Below are positions 1 to 9,086 of a stretch of 21,904 nt of DNA, in pieces. The number at the start of each line of letters is the position of its first letter. Position 1 is the first letter of the stretch. Origin of the DNA: Bacteroidales bacterium UBA1253 (GTDB taxonomy: Bacteria; Bacteroidota; Bacteroidia; Bacteroidales; Paludibacteraceae); NCBI GenBank assembly GCA_002308815.1, contig DBVX01000073.1, positions 1-21,904 of the forward strand, written 5' to 3'. The notes under the pieces were generated by a model, which did not search any database, was not told where the DNA came from, and worked only from the letters and a program-made list of their open reading frames with translations. The position numbers and the translations under genes were made by a program.

Positions 1-31
1 GATAGCGGAGAGTTTCTTCGATATACCGTAA
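1..31 (+). CDS. Possible 3' end of an upstream gene (partial)
   Basis: In plus frame 2 the window opens with a short reading frame ending IAESFFDIP and a TAA at 29-31. A strong hairpin begins 15 bases later, the usual arrangement for a gene end followed by a terminator. Frame 1 is also open, to a TGA at 127-129, but a gene in that frame would run through the hairpin, so frame 2 is preferred. Nine residues are too few to identify any product. Confidence 0.2.
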   Translation, partial: IAESFFDIP

Positions 32-46
32 TATCGGGAACGGTTG

Positions 47-94
47 ACAGAGCAGACAGGCTCTTCTCCTTGCGGGAGGGTCTGTCTGCTCTGT
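47..94 (+). terminator. Long GC-containing hairpin, probable terminator or transcript-end structure
   Basis: A perfect 13-base inverted repeat (ACAGAGCAGACAG at 47-59 against its complement at 82-94) extends inward through C-G, U-A and G-U pairs to a loop near 67-74. This gives a stem of about 20 pairs. No U-tract follows, so it is not a textbook intrinsic terminator. It may instead stabilise the 3' end of the upstream transcript. Confidence 0.4.
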
Positions 95-353
95 TATGGA
101 GTATGGGGGAATTCTCAGGACTTATTTGACGATTTTTAAGATGAAACAAAAAAAATGCAGCAATTCACAGTGGAAAAATATACTTTCCTTAAGATTTGGT
201 TTACTTACTTTGTAAAAATGCGTGTCAGGTTTGAAGGTTTGTTTAACTCAACCTATTTTTGCCACGTCCGAAATATGGGGTTTATGCATATCAGATATGT
301 CCCCGCTTGTTTCAAATAGATTATAAAATAATGAAAATTAAACAAAACGGATT
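95..353 (+). other. Intergenic region and 5' leader of the giant surface-protein gene
   Basis: This AT-rich stretch contains an A8 run at 148-155, a promoter at 230-261 and a leader of about 85 bases before the ATG at 354. No convincing ribosome-binding site is present: the start follows the A-rich stretch AAACAAAACGGATT, which is normal for Bacteroidetes. I see no riboswitch-like fold and no RNA gene. Confidence 0.6.
230..261 (+). promoter_or_regulatory. Bacteroidetes-type promoter of the giant surface-protein gene
   Basis: TTTG at 230-233 is followed after exactly 20 bases by TATTTTTG at 254-261 and then a C. This matches the established Bacteroides housekeeping consensus (TTTG at -33, TAnnTTTG at -7, spacer 19-21) at every defined position. 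Transcription should begin near 266-268, leaving an untranslated leader of about 86 bases before the ATG at 354. Confidence 0.75.
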
Positions 354-3300
354 ATGAAACGTTTTAACAATCATAGTTTGCACACAAGTGTTCAAAACTT
401 AATCGGAGGATTTTCTTGGGGAGTTTACAGCAAGTTGCGTCCTGCTCTTTTAGTAGTTGCTCTGTCGTTTGTAAGTATGCAAGTCCGTGCCGGCTGGACA
501 GGTAGCGGTCAAGGTACTTTGCAAGGCGGTGTGTGGTATGTGTTATACGAAACAGGTGAGACCACTTTGGGTATTTATGCGGAAAAAACGAAATCATTGT
601 CAGGTCCCGGTGCACAACTGACTTTTGAAGCAAAAAAACAAAAATTGGGTACAGGAAATTTAACCGTAACAGATAATACGGGTCACCAATACTACAAATC
701 TAACCCTGGTAACTCATATTCTTCTCAAGGTCCATATTCTATATCCTCGAGAGATGCAGTAACGAGTATAACCTTTAAGGGTGGGGTTACGTTGAATAAA
801 TACGTTCAAAACATTAAGGTTACGATGGCGCAATACATTGAAAACCCCTCGGTAACCTCATTGGCGTTCGGAAGCAGCAAAGTGGATGATGCCAACACAA
901 CCAAGACCTTTACAATCGCTTGGTGCAACGTACCGGCAATGACTTACGAAGTAACGGGCGCGGGCAGCGACAAAGTAAGCGTCAGTATCAGCAATAATGC
1001 CGAAGCCGGAAAATACAACACTGCAACGGTAACCGTAACGTACAACCACGGGACTGCAAGTACGCTGAATGCTACACTTACAATAAAAGACACCTACGGT
1101 TCGTATTCCAAGAATATATCGCTCACAGGTTCCACGTCCAAGTACGACCAAACCATCACGTGGAGCAACAAGGACGATATAACAGAAAACCTGATGGTTG
1201 GTGCTACACCTTCTATCTCTGCAAGCACCACAAGCGGACTGACTCTCAACTATAGCTCTTCCAATTCCTCTGTCTTGAGCGTGGACGCGAACGGCAAGAT
1301 GAAAGCTCTTGCGGTAGGAACAGCCACAATTACACTTTCTCAATCAGGCAACTACAAGTATAACGCCGCTGCGAATGTAACCAAAACTTTCACAATAAAG
1401 ACAAAGGATACACCCATCTTCACTCCCGATGGCTTCACAACCGCTGTCAAACCCCTCAAAGTGGGGGACAAAGTAACGCTGGATGTCGAGTATGTCAGCA
1501 ACGGCCTGACGGGAGATTTCTATCCCACCTATGACTCTCACTACTTCAACGTGACACGCAGCGGCAACACCGTCACCATCGAGGCAACCAATGCAGGTTT
1601 GGGCAAGACCGTACAGTTCACCCAGCGGGAGAACAGCACCATCTTCGCTTCTTCTGTTACCTATACATTCGACATTACCAAGATTGACAATACTTTGCAG
1701 GCGGGTGCATCCTATTCTATATACGTGGATGAGAATGCATCCTCAATAATCAGCCAGAAGAACAGCGATGGTGAGATAACCGCCACATCCACTGATGCAA
1801 CCCTCGCCTATTACGATGTCGCCAACGACCGCATCGTGGCGCAGAACACCGGCAACCAGTCGTTCAACACCAAGAACGTGACCCTCACCATCAGCCAGGC
1901 TGCCACGTATAAATATACAGCATCGTCGCATACCGTCACCGTCACGGTGAAGAAGCACGTACCCGTATTCACATGGCAAAGCGGCGATGTCTATCACGAT
2001 AACACTTACACCGACTACCTCAAGAGTACTGGAACCAACACGTTCTCTGTCTCTTCCTCTTCCGATGAGGATGTGGCGTATCTGACCAACGGCTCGACCA
2101 GCACCAAACTCACTCTGCAGACTCGCTACAAGTATGCTTCCACCACGCTGACCGTTACGCAATCAGAAAACTATTACTGGGCGGAGCATACGGAAACAAA
2201 GACGATTACTCCCGTTTTTGCCTCCAACCACGTGCCGTTCACTTTCACGCAGGCGATGTACAACACCGGCTCAATCAAAGTGAACAGTTCTGGTGACAAC
2301 GCTTGGGACAATGGTATCCGGTTGGGAAGTACTTCGGCAGCTATGAATTGGAATGACAAGTTTGTGGACATCCGTTTTGATGGCATACCCGCCAAACTGT
2401 CGTTCACTTTCACAAACAGTTCCCTTATAGCGTCAGGTGTGGACCAGCGGGTGATGCAAAGTGCCAACGGCTCCGACTGGGATGAGATATGGAAAGATGA
2501 GAAGAACCGTTCCGACGGTGTTTCCCAGACGCTTGACCTCAAACCAGATACACGCTATATCCGTTTCTTCTATACAGGCAACTACGCAGGTTATTTCCGC
2601 AACATACAGGTGACGCAGCGCAAGGAGTTGCAGACTGTCCGCTCCGCTTCCGACTGGACGAAGATAACCACCATAGATTTCGGCGACAACGAGATAACCG
2701 TTCCTGCCGCTGATCAGACATACTGCCTGTTCTATGCCTCCGCAGGGCATAACGTGACGCTGACAGTGAGCGACCCCGCTTTCACCGTAGTGCCAGCATC
2801 GCTCACCAACATAGGCGGCGACCAATACGGCACGACACCTGTCAAAGTGTCGTACAGCACCGCCGCGCAGCACAACAACCAGAACGCCACGCTGACCATC
2901 TCGGACGAGAACGGCACAGGCTCCACCGTCACACTCAAAGGCAGAACGAACAAGAAAACACCCACTGTCACTTGGTCTTCTGACGCTACCATCTTCTATC
3001 CGGGCGATGTGCTGACCGCCTCCTCCGCCGAAGGAACAACCGTTACAGTTTCCGCTGCCGGCTATGAGGACTATGTGGCTTGCGAAGGAAACACGGTAAC
3101 CATGCTGCAGGCTTACGACGGCGATGTGGTTCTGACCGCCACCGTGGCGGAGAACGCCACGTTCGCTGCGGCTTCTGACACCAGAACCATCCGCATCACC
3201 AGCAAGACCAAACAGACTATCACGTGGGAGCAAGCGTTTAACCGCCTGAAGACCACTGACGCTGCGAAGTCTGTCACTCTCAATGCGACGGCATCTTCAG

Positions 3301-6300
3301 GACTGCCCGTTACCTATACGTTGTCAGGCGATAAGACGGGTCTGACCCTCACGCAGAGCGGCACGACATGGACGCTGACCTATTCCGCCATTTCTTGCTC
3401 CAACACCACCATCATCGCCTCACAGGCGGGTAATGGCGAATATGCCGAGGCGACTCCCGTCTCACTGCCCGTCAAGGTCATTGACCCCACAGCACAATGC
3501 GGCACAAGCGAAACGGTCATCATCGAACCCATAACGCTCAAGAACACAAATGCAAAATACGGCATTGACATACCGCTCTCCATGACCATCCAAGTCAAGC
3601 GGACGAAAACAGGGTTGTTAGATTTTTATCTAAACGGATTCAAAGTGGAAGTGCTGAACGCTGGAGGCAATGTGCTCAATCAGTGGGAGTACAGTCCGAA
3701 TGACATCAATAACTCCAAAACCATCTCTCTCTCCGATCTTCCTGTCAACGCCACGGCTGTCAGACTGTCCACGGATGCGAGCAACGGCTATGACGTGCAG
3801 TCGCTCACCTATACCCAGCGGCAGTACTGCACGACCGACAAGAATTCGCTCTCGTTCACGGGTTCAGCCAATGCCGAAACACCCGCGCAGACCTTCACCG
3901 TTTCCTATTGCAACTACATGCTCGAAGCCGAGTCCGACAATCCCAAGTTCCGCCTGACCAACACCTCTTTCGGCGACTGCGGCGGATACGGCACGGCGAC
4001 CGTTTCCGTTGTCTATGCCCCGGGTGACTTCTCCGGCGAGGAGAGCGGAACGATTCAGATTAAGGACAATACGGGTGCGGTTCGCGCTACCGTGAATGTG
4101 ACGGGTGTGAGTGCCAAAGTCGGGCAGTCCATAACATCCCACAACGTCACCACATCTTACCTGACTACCGACCAAGTGACGCTCACTGCCGAAACGAGCA
4201 GCGGACTGGGCAATTTCACCTATTCCGCCTCACCCGCCGGTGTGGCGGTCTTCAACGGCAATGTGATGACCTTCCTCAAGTCGTGCGACAATCTGTCCGT
4301 CACCATCTCCGAACCCGGAAGCAACGGTTACAACCCCTGCTCCACCACCATCGAGGGCATCATGGTGTCGAAAGTGACCCCCGATTTGGTAACGCCTTCC
4401 GCTTCTGATCTGCACTACCTTGACAACCTCTCTTCTTCTGTAATGAGCAACGGTTCGGCATCCGCTACGTACCATAACGAACCCAATACCAACGTACCCG
4501 GTACATTTGCATGGACCAATCAACAGCACGTCATCAGCGATGAGCAAGGGACACACAGTTATCTCGCAATCTTCACGCCCGACAATACGGATATTTACAA
4601 TACGGCAACCTGCTATGTTCAGATTCTTATCCACCGTGCGACAACGCCCGATATCGTACTCAATGATGCCGCTATCATTCTTTCCGATATAGCCAACAGC
4701 CGTATCACCACCTTGTCGCTGACTGACCTTATCTCAACTCTGCCGCAGCACAACCCGATGACTCGGGAGAGTTTCACCTTCTCTGTCAAGGCGGTGGATT
4801 ACTCAGGTTACCTTTATTCATCGGCTACGACCGAAACCGGAATCATTGACAACGGCGCGCACACATTCCATGCGACGGAGGCGGGTGTCTATACGCTGAC
4901 CGCCACCTCGCCGCAGACCGACTACTATGAGTCCCGTTCGGTGGATTTCAATATCACGGTCAACAAGCGGCCCAACTTCATCACCGTTCACAACACTGCT
5001 TCGTCCGCTGTTGGTGATGTGGCATATACCACTTCCATATATACTGATGCTTCGGAGAGTGGCATGACGATCAGTGCTACCAACACCGATGAATTGAGTG
5101 CGCCTATTACTGTCACGCAGACGACGGGGACGGCTATTGTCGCCTTCGACCGTGAACAGGCAACCGTTACTTCCAATTCCATGCTCGGCGAGGCACGCTG
5201 GATCGTGGAGCAACCCGAAAACGCCTACTACCTTGCCACCAGCACGTACTTCGTGGTCAATGTGGTCAGCAAACCTGCCGCCACATGTGATCTTTTCTAT
5301 GACGCGGAGGAATATGATGTCATCAACGGCATAACTGACTTCCAAGGTCAGGTGGGGCATACCTATTCAATCAACGACGGTCAGTATGCCGAAGCCGTAT
5401 ATCTGACCGCCAAGAAGGATTTCGCGGGTATCAGCCAGTTCTATATCCAGTATTCCACCGACAACGGCAACACCTACACCGACCTGAGCGGGCAACTTGA
5501 CCTGACTACCGAATACCAGACCTTCGGTCCCTACAATTTCCCGGAAGGCATTATTGTGACCAACGTGCGTACGCTTACCAAAACAGGAGGTACGCTCAAC
5601 AAGTACTTCAAAGACATGCGTGTCACCCGCCGGGTAAGTCTGACCGCCGAACCGGTTCATATCTCCACCACTGCGGCATCCCTGCCCGTCTATGTAGGCC
5701 AGCAGGGCGTGGGTACGCTCCTCGTGGACTGGAGTTGCTCCGATGGCGGCGATATACATCTGGTGTCCGACAACAGCAAGTTCACTTTCTCCCAAGAGAC
5801 AATTGAGAACACCGAATGTGCCAATGCGGTAACGCCTGTCACAGTCTATTACACCTCCAACCGGGCAGGTACGGACAACGCCACCGTCACCATCTACAAC
5901 GAGAGCCAGAACATACAGGTCGCTGTGTCAGGCACTACGCTACGCACACCGCAGACCATCGAATGGATAGTCAACGGTGAGACCGTGCAACCCAATGAAC
6001 AGGGCTATATCCCTGTACATATAGGCGATGCCATCACGGCGCGCACCAATCGCGGACACCTCGTTTATTTCCAATCCACCACCGACGCTTCCATCCTCTC
6101 CATCAGTGACAACGAGCGTTCGCTCATCCCCAATGCCGTCGGTTCGGCCATCGTGCAGGCACACGGACTCAATACCGACGAGGAAAGCGAGTACACGACT
6201 GTCGATCAGTCAATGCGCTTTGTCGTAACGCAGGACATCATCCAGACCATCGTATGGGATCAGTCGTTCCTTTCCCTCGTCTATGGAGTGGACGAGACTG

Positions 6301-8831
6301 TCGAACTGACGGGCTACGCCACCTATACGGATAGTAAGGGAAAGACCTGTACACGCGCTGTTGTCTATTCGGTGGCTAACGCATCCGTGGCTTCCGTGGA
6401 GGGCAACACGCTCACTGTCCACAGCTCCGGACAGACCACTGTCATGGCTCTTGCATCGGGTGGGGAAATAGATGGCGAGTTCTTCCTTGAAGCCTCCAAG
6501 ACACTCAAGATTGTTGTCCGTGACCCCAATGCGCTCTGCGACACATATATCTATACCCAGACTGAAACCGAAAAACGTGACCTCGGCTGGAACTGGACTA
6601 CGGAGGATAAGACAGCGACCGTTGTCTATGACCTGCAGTCATACGGAGAGCCGCGCAGTTGCAGCTTCGACTATTGGGGAACATCGCAGAAAGACCTTGT
6701 GGGTGTGTCCTACTTCGCTCCGGGCTACGTCAAGGTGGAGGAGTACTACGACGGCATCTGGCATACGGTGGCGGACAAGGTGGGACAGACCAGGCAGGAC
6801 GACCGTCAGGAATCTGGCGAACTGCCCCTGTCCGACAAGGCTGTCAAGGTGCAAGTTACTGTTTACGGTCCCATCAAGAGCACGCTGGTGAACAAATGGC
6901 CCACCGGTTATTTCTATGTGGACAATATGAAGGTTACGCTGGCTCGATACCTGCGTCCCGGCGTGGATACAGTCCGTCTTGGCGAGCAGCTCATCTTCGC
7001 GCCTTTCACAAACGCCGAGCCGATTAACATCCGCTATAGCAACATTCACGGTCCGATATCTGTTTCATCCGACAATCCCAAGTTCGTTGTTTCGCAGCGT
7101 ACCATTCCGGGCGAATGCGGAAATCACGGCTCATATCCCATCCACGTCACCTACACGCCCGTCACCGAACTGATTCCCGATACGGCGCATATACGCATCT
7201 CGGACGGACACATGGACACCACCGTTGTTGTCACGGGTATGGGACGCGCTATTCCGACATACACCTTCACCGGCAACGCAGGTACGGACGACAAGGGGAC
7301 AGCCGCCAACTGGGACGAGGAAGGCATTCCGTCCGTGCGTGACTGGCGGGTGGTTGTCGAAAAGGATATGCGGCTCACGGAAGGACAAAGCCTCGAATCG
7401 AACATCTTTGTTGTCAATGCGGGTGCCACTGTTACGGTCGGCGACGGTGCCACACTCACTATAGGCGGAGGTTTCCCGTCCGATGCTCCGCAGGGCAATA
7501 TAGTGGTGGAAGCGGGCGGAACGCTCAACTTTACCGATGTGAAGACTTACGGCAAGGCGCATATCAACGACTTGACCCTCTGCTCTGCCATTGGCAACAA
7601 GGACGGTTCGGGCAAGTCGGGACAGATTCACAATATCGAACAACTCGATTTGCGCGGCGATGCCTACTTTGAGGTTGCACTTGATGCCTCCGGTGCTTGC
7701 TCCCAAGGCTGGTACGATCTCACCGTTCCTTTCCTTGCTGATACCAAGTCGGTAACCCGTCGCGTCAGTTGGAATCAGCCGATAAAGCAGATTGTGGAAG
7801 GTGTCAACTATTACTTTATGGACTACAGCGAGACCCGCAGCCTCAACGGTTGGGGATGGCACCGTTACGGAGGACGACTTCAGCCGGGTAAGATTTATAC
7901 CATCACCATTGACGATGTGGACAACGTATATCGCTTCAAGAAAGCCAAAGGCACTCCGATGACCGACCACGTTAAGATGGCTATGGACTGCTCCGAAGGC
8001 GATGAACAGATGCGTGGCTGGAATGGTATAGGTAACGGCACATTCACATATTCCAATATCTCCGCTGACACAGATGATGATGCCCGTCAAATCCGGTATA
8101 TACAGATTTACGATCACGCGACCAACACATACAACCCCGTGGAGATTTCAGATTTCACGTTCGTGGTCGGTTCCGCCTTCCTCGTACAGACACCCGTGGC
8201 GCAGGATATGCTGTTTGCCGAACCTGCAGTCAACGGCACATTGCAGGCGCCCGGGCGCGGCCGCGACGAGAATGCCGATGCCGATGCATTCACGCTGCTT
8301 CTGACTGATGAGAGTGGCTCTGCGACAGCCGACAGGCTCTTTGTCAAAGTGTCCGATACAGCCACTGACTCATATCAGATTGGTCATGACCTCACCAAAC
8401 TCGGTACAATCAGCGAAGCCGGTACAGCGCAGATGTGGGCGGAAGCTTACGGCACCAGACTGTGCGCCGTTGAGTCGCCGTTACAGGGCAACACCACCCG
8501 CATCCCGCTCGGTTTCCACGCACCGGCGCAGGGCACGTACCTGCTGGATGTAACCAAAGCACCCGCCGATGCCACGCTCTACCTTACCTTTGACGGCAAT
8601 CCTGTCTGGAGTCTCTCCTCATCACCCTATACGCTCCGGCTCAACAAAGGAGAGAACAACCGCTACGGACTGATGGTCATTCAGAATACGCGCCCCGTAC
8701 CGACTGGATTTGACCAGACAGAGAGTGACGAAAATGTACAGAAATTCGTACACGAAGGTGTCCTTTATCTGAACAAAAACGGTGTCATTTATGACGCTAC
8801 CGGTAAAAAAGTGAAAAATATAAATGAATAA
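354..8831 (+). CDS. Giant modular cell-surface protein, putative T9SS cargo or adhesin (2,825 aa)
   Basis: A Sec signal peptide covers about residues 1-46 (hydrophobic LLVVALSF, cleavage after VRA). Roughly residues 47-2300 are tandem all-beta modules in five super-units (see the repeat entry), including segments like bacterial Ig-like domains that begin QTITW, QTIEW or QTIVW. Residues about 2330-2400 contain GATVTVGDGATLTIGGG and GNIVVEAGGTLNF, which look like right-handed beta-helix turns. After these comes a region of a kind common at the ends of Bacteroidales surface proteins (GFHAPAQGTYLLDV, then LNKGENNRYGLMV). The last 25 conserved residues (2797-2821, with G2802, Y2805, Y2813-D2814, T2816-G2817) match the end of the M6 peptidase at 19449-21659. 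No enzyme active site is visible. It is probably a secreted, surface-held structural or adhesive protein; the ligand is unknown. The first 500 bases are AT-rich relative to the rest. Confidence 0.9.
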   Translation: MKRFNNHSLHTSVQNLIGGFSWGVYSKLRPALLVVALSFVSMQVRAGWTGSGQGTLQGGVWYVLYETGETTLGIYAEKTKSLSGPGAQLTFEAKKQKLGTGNLTVTDNTGHQYYKSNPGNSYSSQGPYSISSRDAVTSITFKGGVTLNKYVQNIKVTMAQYIENPSVTSLAFGSSKVDDANTTKTFTIAWCNVPAMTYEVTGAGSDKVSVSISNNAEAGKYNTATVTVTYNHGTASTLNATLTIKDTYGSYSKNISLTGSTSKYDQTITWSNKDDITENLMVGATPSISASTTSGLTLNYSSSNSSVLSVDANGKMKALAVGTATITLSQSGNYKYNAAANVTKTFTIKTKDTPIFTPDGFTTAVKPLKVGDKVTLDVEYVSNGLTGDFYPTYDSHYFNVTRSGNTVTIEATNAGLGKTVQFTQRENSTIFASSVTYTFDITKIDNTLQAGASYSIYVDENASSIISQKNSDGEITATSTDATLAYYDVANDRIVAQNTGNQSFNTKNVTLTISQAATYKYTASSHTVTVTVKKHVPVFTWQSGDVYHDNTYTDYLKSTGTNTFSVSSSSDEDVAYLTNGSTSTKLTLQTRYKYASTTLTVTQSENYYWAEHTETKTITPVFASNHVPFTFTQAMYNTGSIKVNSSGDNAWDNGIRLGSTSAAMNWNDKFVDIRFDGIPAKLSFTFTNSSLIASGVDQRVMQSANGSDWDEIWKDEKNRSDGVSQTLDLKPDTRYIRFFYTGNYAGYFRNIQVTQRKELQTVRSASDWTKITTIDFGDNEITVPAADQTYCLFYASAGHNVTLTVSDPAFTVVPASLTNIGGDQYGTTPVKVSYSTAAQHNNQNATLTISDENGTGSTVTLKGRTNKKTPTVTWSSDATIFYPGDVLTASSAEGTTVTVSAAGYEDYVACEGNTVTMLQAYDGDVVLTATVAENATFAAASDTRTIRITSKTKQTITWEQAFNRLKTTDAAKSVTLNATASSGLPVTYTLSGDKTGLTLTQSGTTWTLTYSAISCSNTTIIASQAGNGEYAEATPVSLPVKVIDPTAQCGTSETVIIEPITLKNTNAKYGIDIPLSMTIQVKRTKTGLLDFYLNGFKVEVLNAGGNVLNQWEYSPNDINNSKTISLSDLPVNATAVRLSTDASNGYDVQSLTYTQRQYCTTDKNSLSFTGSANAETPAQTFTVSYCNYMLEAESDNPKFRLTNTSFGDCGGYGTATVSVVYAPGDFSGEESGTIQIKDNTGAVRATVNVTGVSAKVGQSITSHNVTTSYLTTDQVTLTAETSSGLGNFTYSASPAGVAVFNGNVMTFLKSCDNLSVTISEPGSNGYNPCSTTIEGIMVSKVTPDLVTPSASDLHYLDNLSSSVMSNGSASATYHNEPNTNVPGTFAWTNQQHVISDEQGTHSYLAIFTPDNTDIYNTATCYVQILIHRATTPDIVLNDAAIILSDIANSRITTLSLTDLISTLPQHNPMTRESFTFSVKAVDYSGYLYSSATTETGIIDNGAHTFHATEAGVYTLTATSPQTDYYESRSVDFNITVNKRPNFITVHNTASSAVGDVAYTTSIYTDASESGMTISATNTDELSAPITVTQTTGTAIVAFDREQATVTSNSMLGEARWIVEQPENAYYLATSTYFVVNVVSKPAATCDLFYDAEEYDVINGITDFQGQVGHTYSINDGQYAEAVYLTAKKDFAGISQFYIQYSTDNGNTYTDLSGQLDLTTEYQTFGPYNFPEGIIVTNVRTLTKTGGTLNKYFKDMRVTRRVSLTAEPVHISTTAASLPVYVGQQGVGTLLVDWSCSDGGDIHLVSDNSKFTFSQETIENTECANAVTPVTVYYTSNRAGTDNATVTIYNESQNIQVAVSGTTLRTPQTIEWIVNGETVQPNEQGYIPVHIGDAITARTNRGHLVYFQSTTDASILSISDNERSLIPNAVGSAIVQAHGLNTDEESEYTTVDQSMRFVVTQDIIQTIVWDQSFLSLVYGVDETVELTGYATYTDSKGKTCTRAVVYSVANASVASVEGNTLTVHSSGQTTVMALASGGEIDGEFFLEASKTLKIVVRDPNALCDTYIYTQTETEKRDLGWNWTTEDKTATVVYDLQSYGEPRSCSFDYWGTSQKDLVGVSYFAPGYVKVEEYYDGIWHTVADKVGQTRQDDRQESGELPLSDKAVKVQVTVYGPIKSTLVNKWPTGYFYVDNMKVTLARYLRPGVDTVRLGEQLIFAPFTNAEPINIRYSNIHGPISVSSDNPKFVVSQRTIPGECGNHGSYPIHVTYTPVTELIPDTAHIRISDGHMDTTVVVTGMGRAIPTYTFTGNAGTDDKGTAANWDEEGIPSVRDWRVVVEKDMRLTEGQSLESNIFVVNAGATVTVGDGATLTIGGGFPSDAPQGNIVVEAGGTLNFTDVKTYGKAHINDLTLCSAIGNKDGSGKSGQIHNIEQLDLRGDAYFEVALDASGACSQGWYDLTVPFLADTKSVTRRVSWNQPIKQIVEGVNYYFMDYSETRSLNGWGWHRYGGRLQPGKIYTITIDDVDNVYRFKKAKGTPMTDHVKMAMDCSEGDEQMRGWNGIGNGTFTYSNISADTDDDARQIRYIQIYDHATNTYNPVEISDFTFVVGSAFLVQTPVAQDMLFAEPAVNGTLQAPGRGRDENADADAFTLLLTDESGSATADRLFVKVSDTATDSYQIGHDLTKLGTISEAGTAQMWAEAYGTRLCAVESPLQGNTTRIPLGFHAPAQGTYLLDVTKAPADATLYLTFDGNPVWSLSSSPYTLRLNKGENNRYGLMVIQNTRPVPTGFDQTESDENVQKFVHEGVLYLNKNGVIYDATGKKVKNINE
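492..7250 (+). repeat. Five diverged protein super-repeats within the giant gene
   Basis: Each unit begins with a beta-sandwich-like module (A), about 110-135 residues long, ending in a pattern like NIKVT or MRVTRR. A roughly 95-residue module (B) follows, with NATVTI-like strands and, in units 3-5, a recurring SDNxKF motif. One or more Ig-like modules (C) come next, absent from the last unit. Approximate unit starts are 492, 2226, 3495, 5284 and 6537. The A modules of units 3, 4 and 5 start at a Cys hinge (C1049, C1645, C2062) preceded by Pro and Ala. A1 and A4 share TLNKY near their ends. Similarity is at protein level; I see no long DNA-level identity, so the duplications are old. Boundaries are estimates by eye. 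Confidence 0.65.
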
Positions 8832-8863
8832 TTTGGTCATATCGTAAATCTTTAAGACCTTTG
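8832..8863 (+). promoter_or_regulatory. Candidate promoter for the small protein and ruvA-sprA block
   Basis: TTTG at 8832-8835, directly after the giant gene's stop, is followed after 20 bases by GACCTTTG at 8856-8863 and a C. It matches the Bacteroides consensus except for the first T of TAnnTTTG. Transcription would begin around 8867-8870, making the ATG at 8872 nearly leaderless. It is the best promoter candidate I find ahead of the downstream block. I see no clear terminator between the giant gene and this block, so read-through is possible. Confidence 0.4.
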
Positions 8864-8871
8864 CCGCCGTT

Positions 8872-9027
8872 ATGAAAAAAAGCTACACGATGCCGCAGGC
8901 GGGGATTATCGCCCTTCAGGCAGGGGAAAGGCTGATGTGGGAACTTGGGAACTCGCTGGATAAAGCCGATCATTCTGCTCCGGAAAGAAAGTCAGGTGTT
9001 TTCAGAAGCCTGCGCCTGCAATGGTAA
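8872..9027 (+). CDS. Small protein (51 aa) of the Bacteroidales K-x-Y-x-x-P type
   Basis: ATG at 8872 opens a 51-codon frame ending in TAA at 9025-9027. It begins MKKSYTMPQAGIIALQAGE and continues with a polar, basic tail ending in RLQW. Its N-terminus fits a pattern I recall from many short unannotated Bacteroidales proteins: Met, Lys-Lys, Tyr, two residues, Pro, then a short hydrophobic stretch and a Leu-Met or Leu-Leu pair (here K3, Y5, P8, I12-I13, L15, L21-M22). No signal peptide or membrane segment is evident. The function of such proteins is unknown to me. It sits between the giant gene and the ruvA-sprA block, just after a promoter-like element. It could be a chance frame, but it is the only sensible one in this gap. 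Confidence 0.5.
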   Translation: MKKSYTMPQAGIIALQAGERLMWELGNSLDKADHSAPERKSGVFRSLRLQW

Positions 9028-9086
9028 AAGACGATGTTTAATGAACGGTCAAACTTAGATCGAACAATTATATTGATATCGGAAAA

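Noticed and set aside
195..212. TTTG at 195-198 with TTACTTTG at 205-212 as an alternative promoter.
   Set aside because: The spacer is only 6 bases and the -7 box is imperfect; the 230-261 pair fits the consensus exactly.
331..357. Eight-codon frame (MKIKQNGL) whose TGA overlaps the ATG of the giant gene, as a possible leader peptide.
   Set aside because: It is too short and lacks regulatory codon runs or alternative hairpins; such frames are expected by chance in an AT-rich leader.
2433..3233. Long minus-strand open frame (266 codons) opposite the giant gene.
   Set aside because: It mirrors the codon pattern of the repetitive plus-strand gene, has low-complexity Gly/Val/Arg/Cys-rich composition and no recognisable domain.
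7131..8117. Minus-strand open frame of 328 codons opposite the 3' part of the giant gene.
   Set aside because: It is antisense to a clearly coding, conserved C-terminal region; it has no signal, motif or promoter and its composition is that of a shadow frame.
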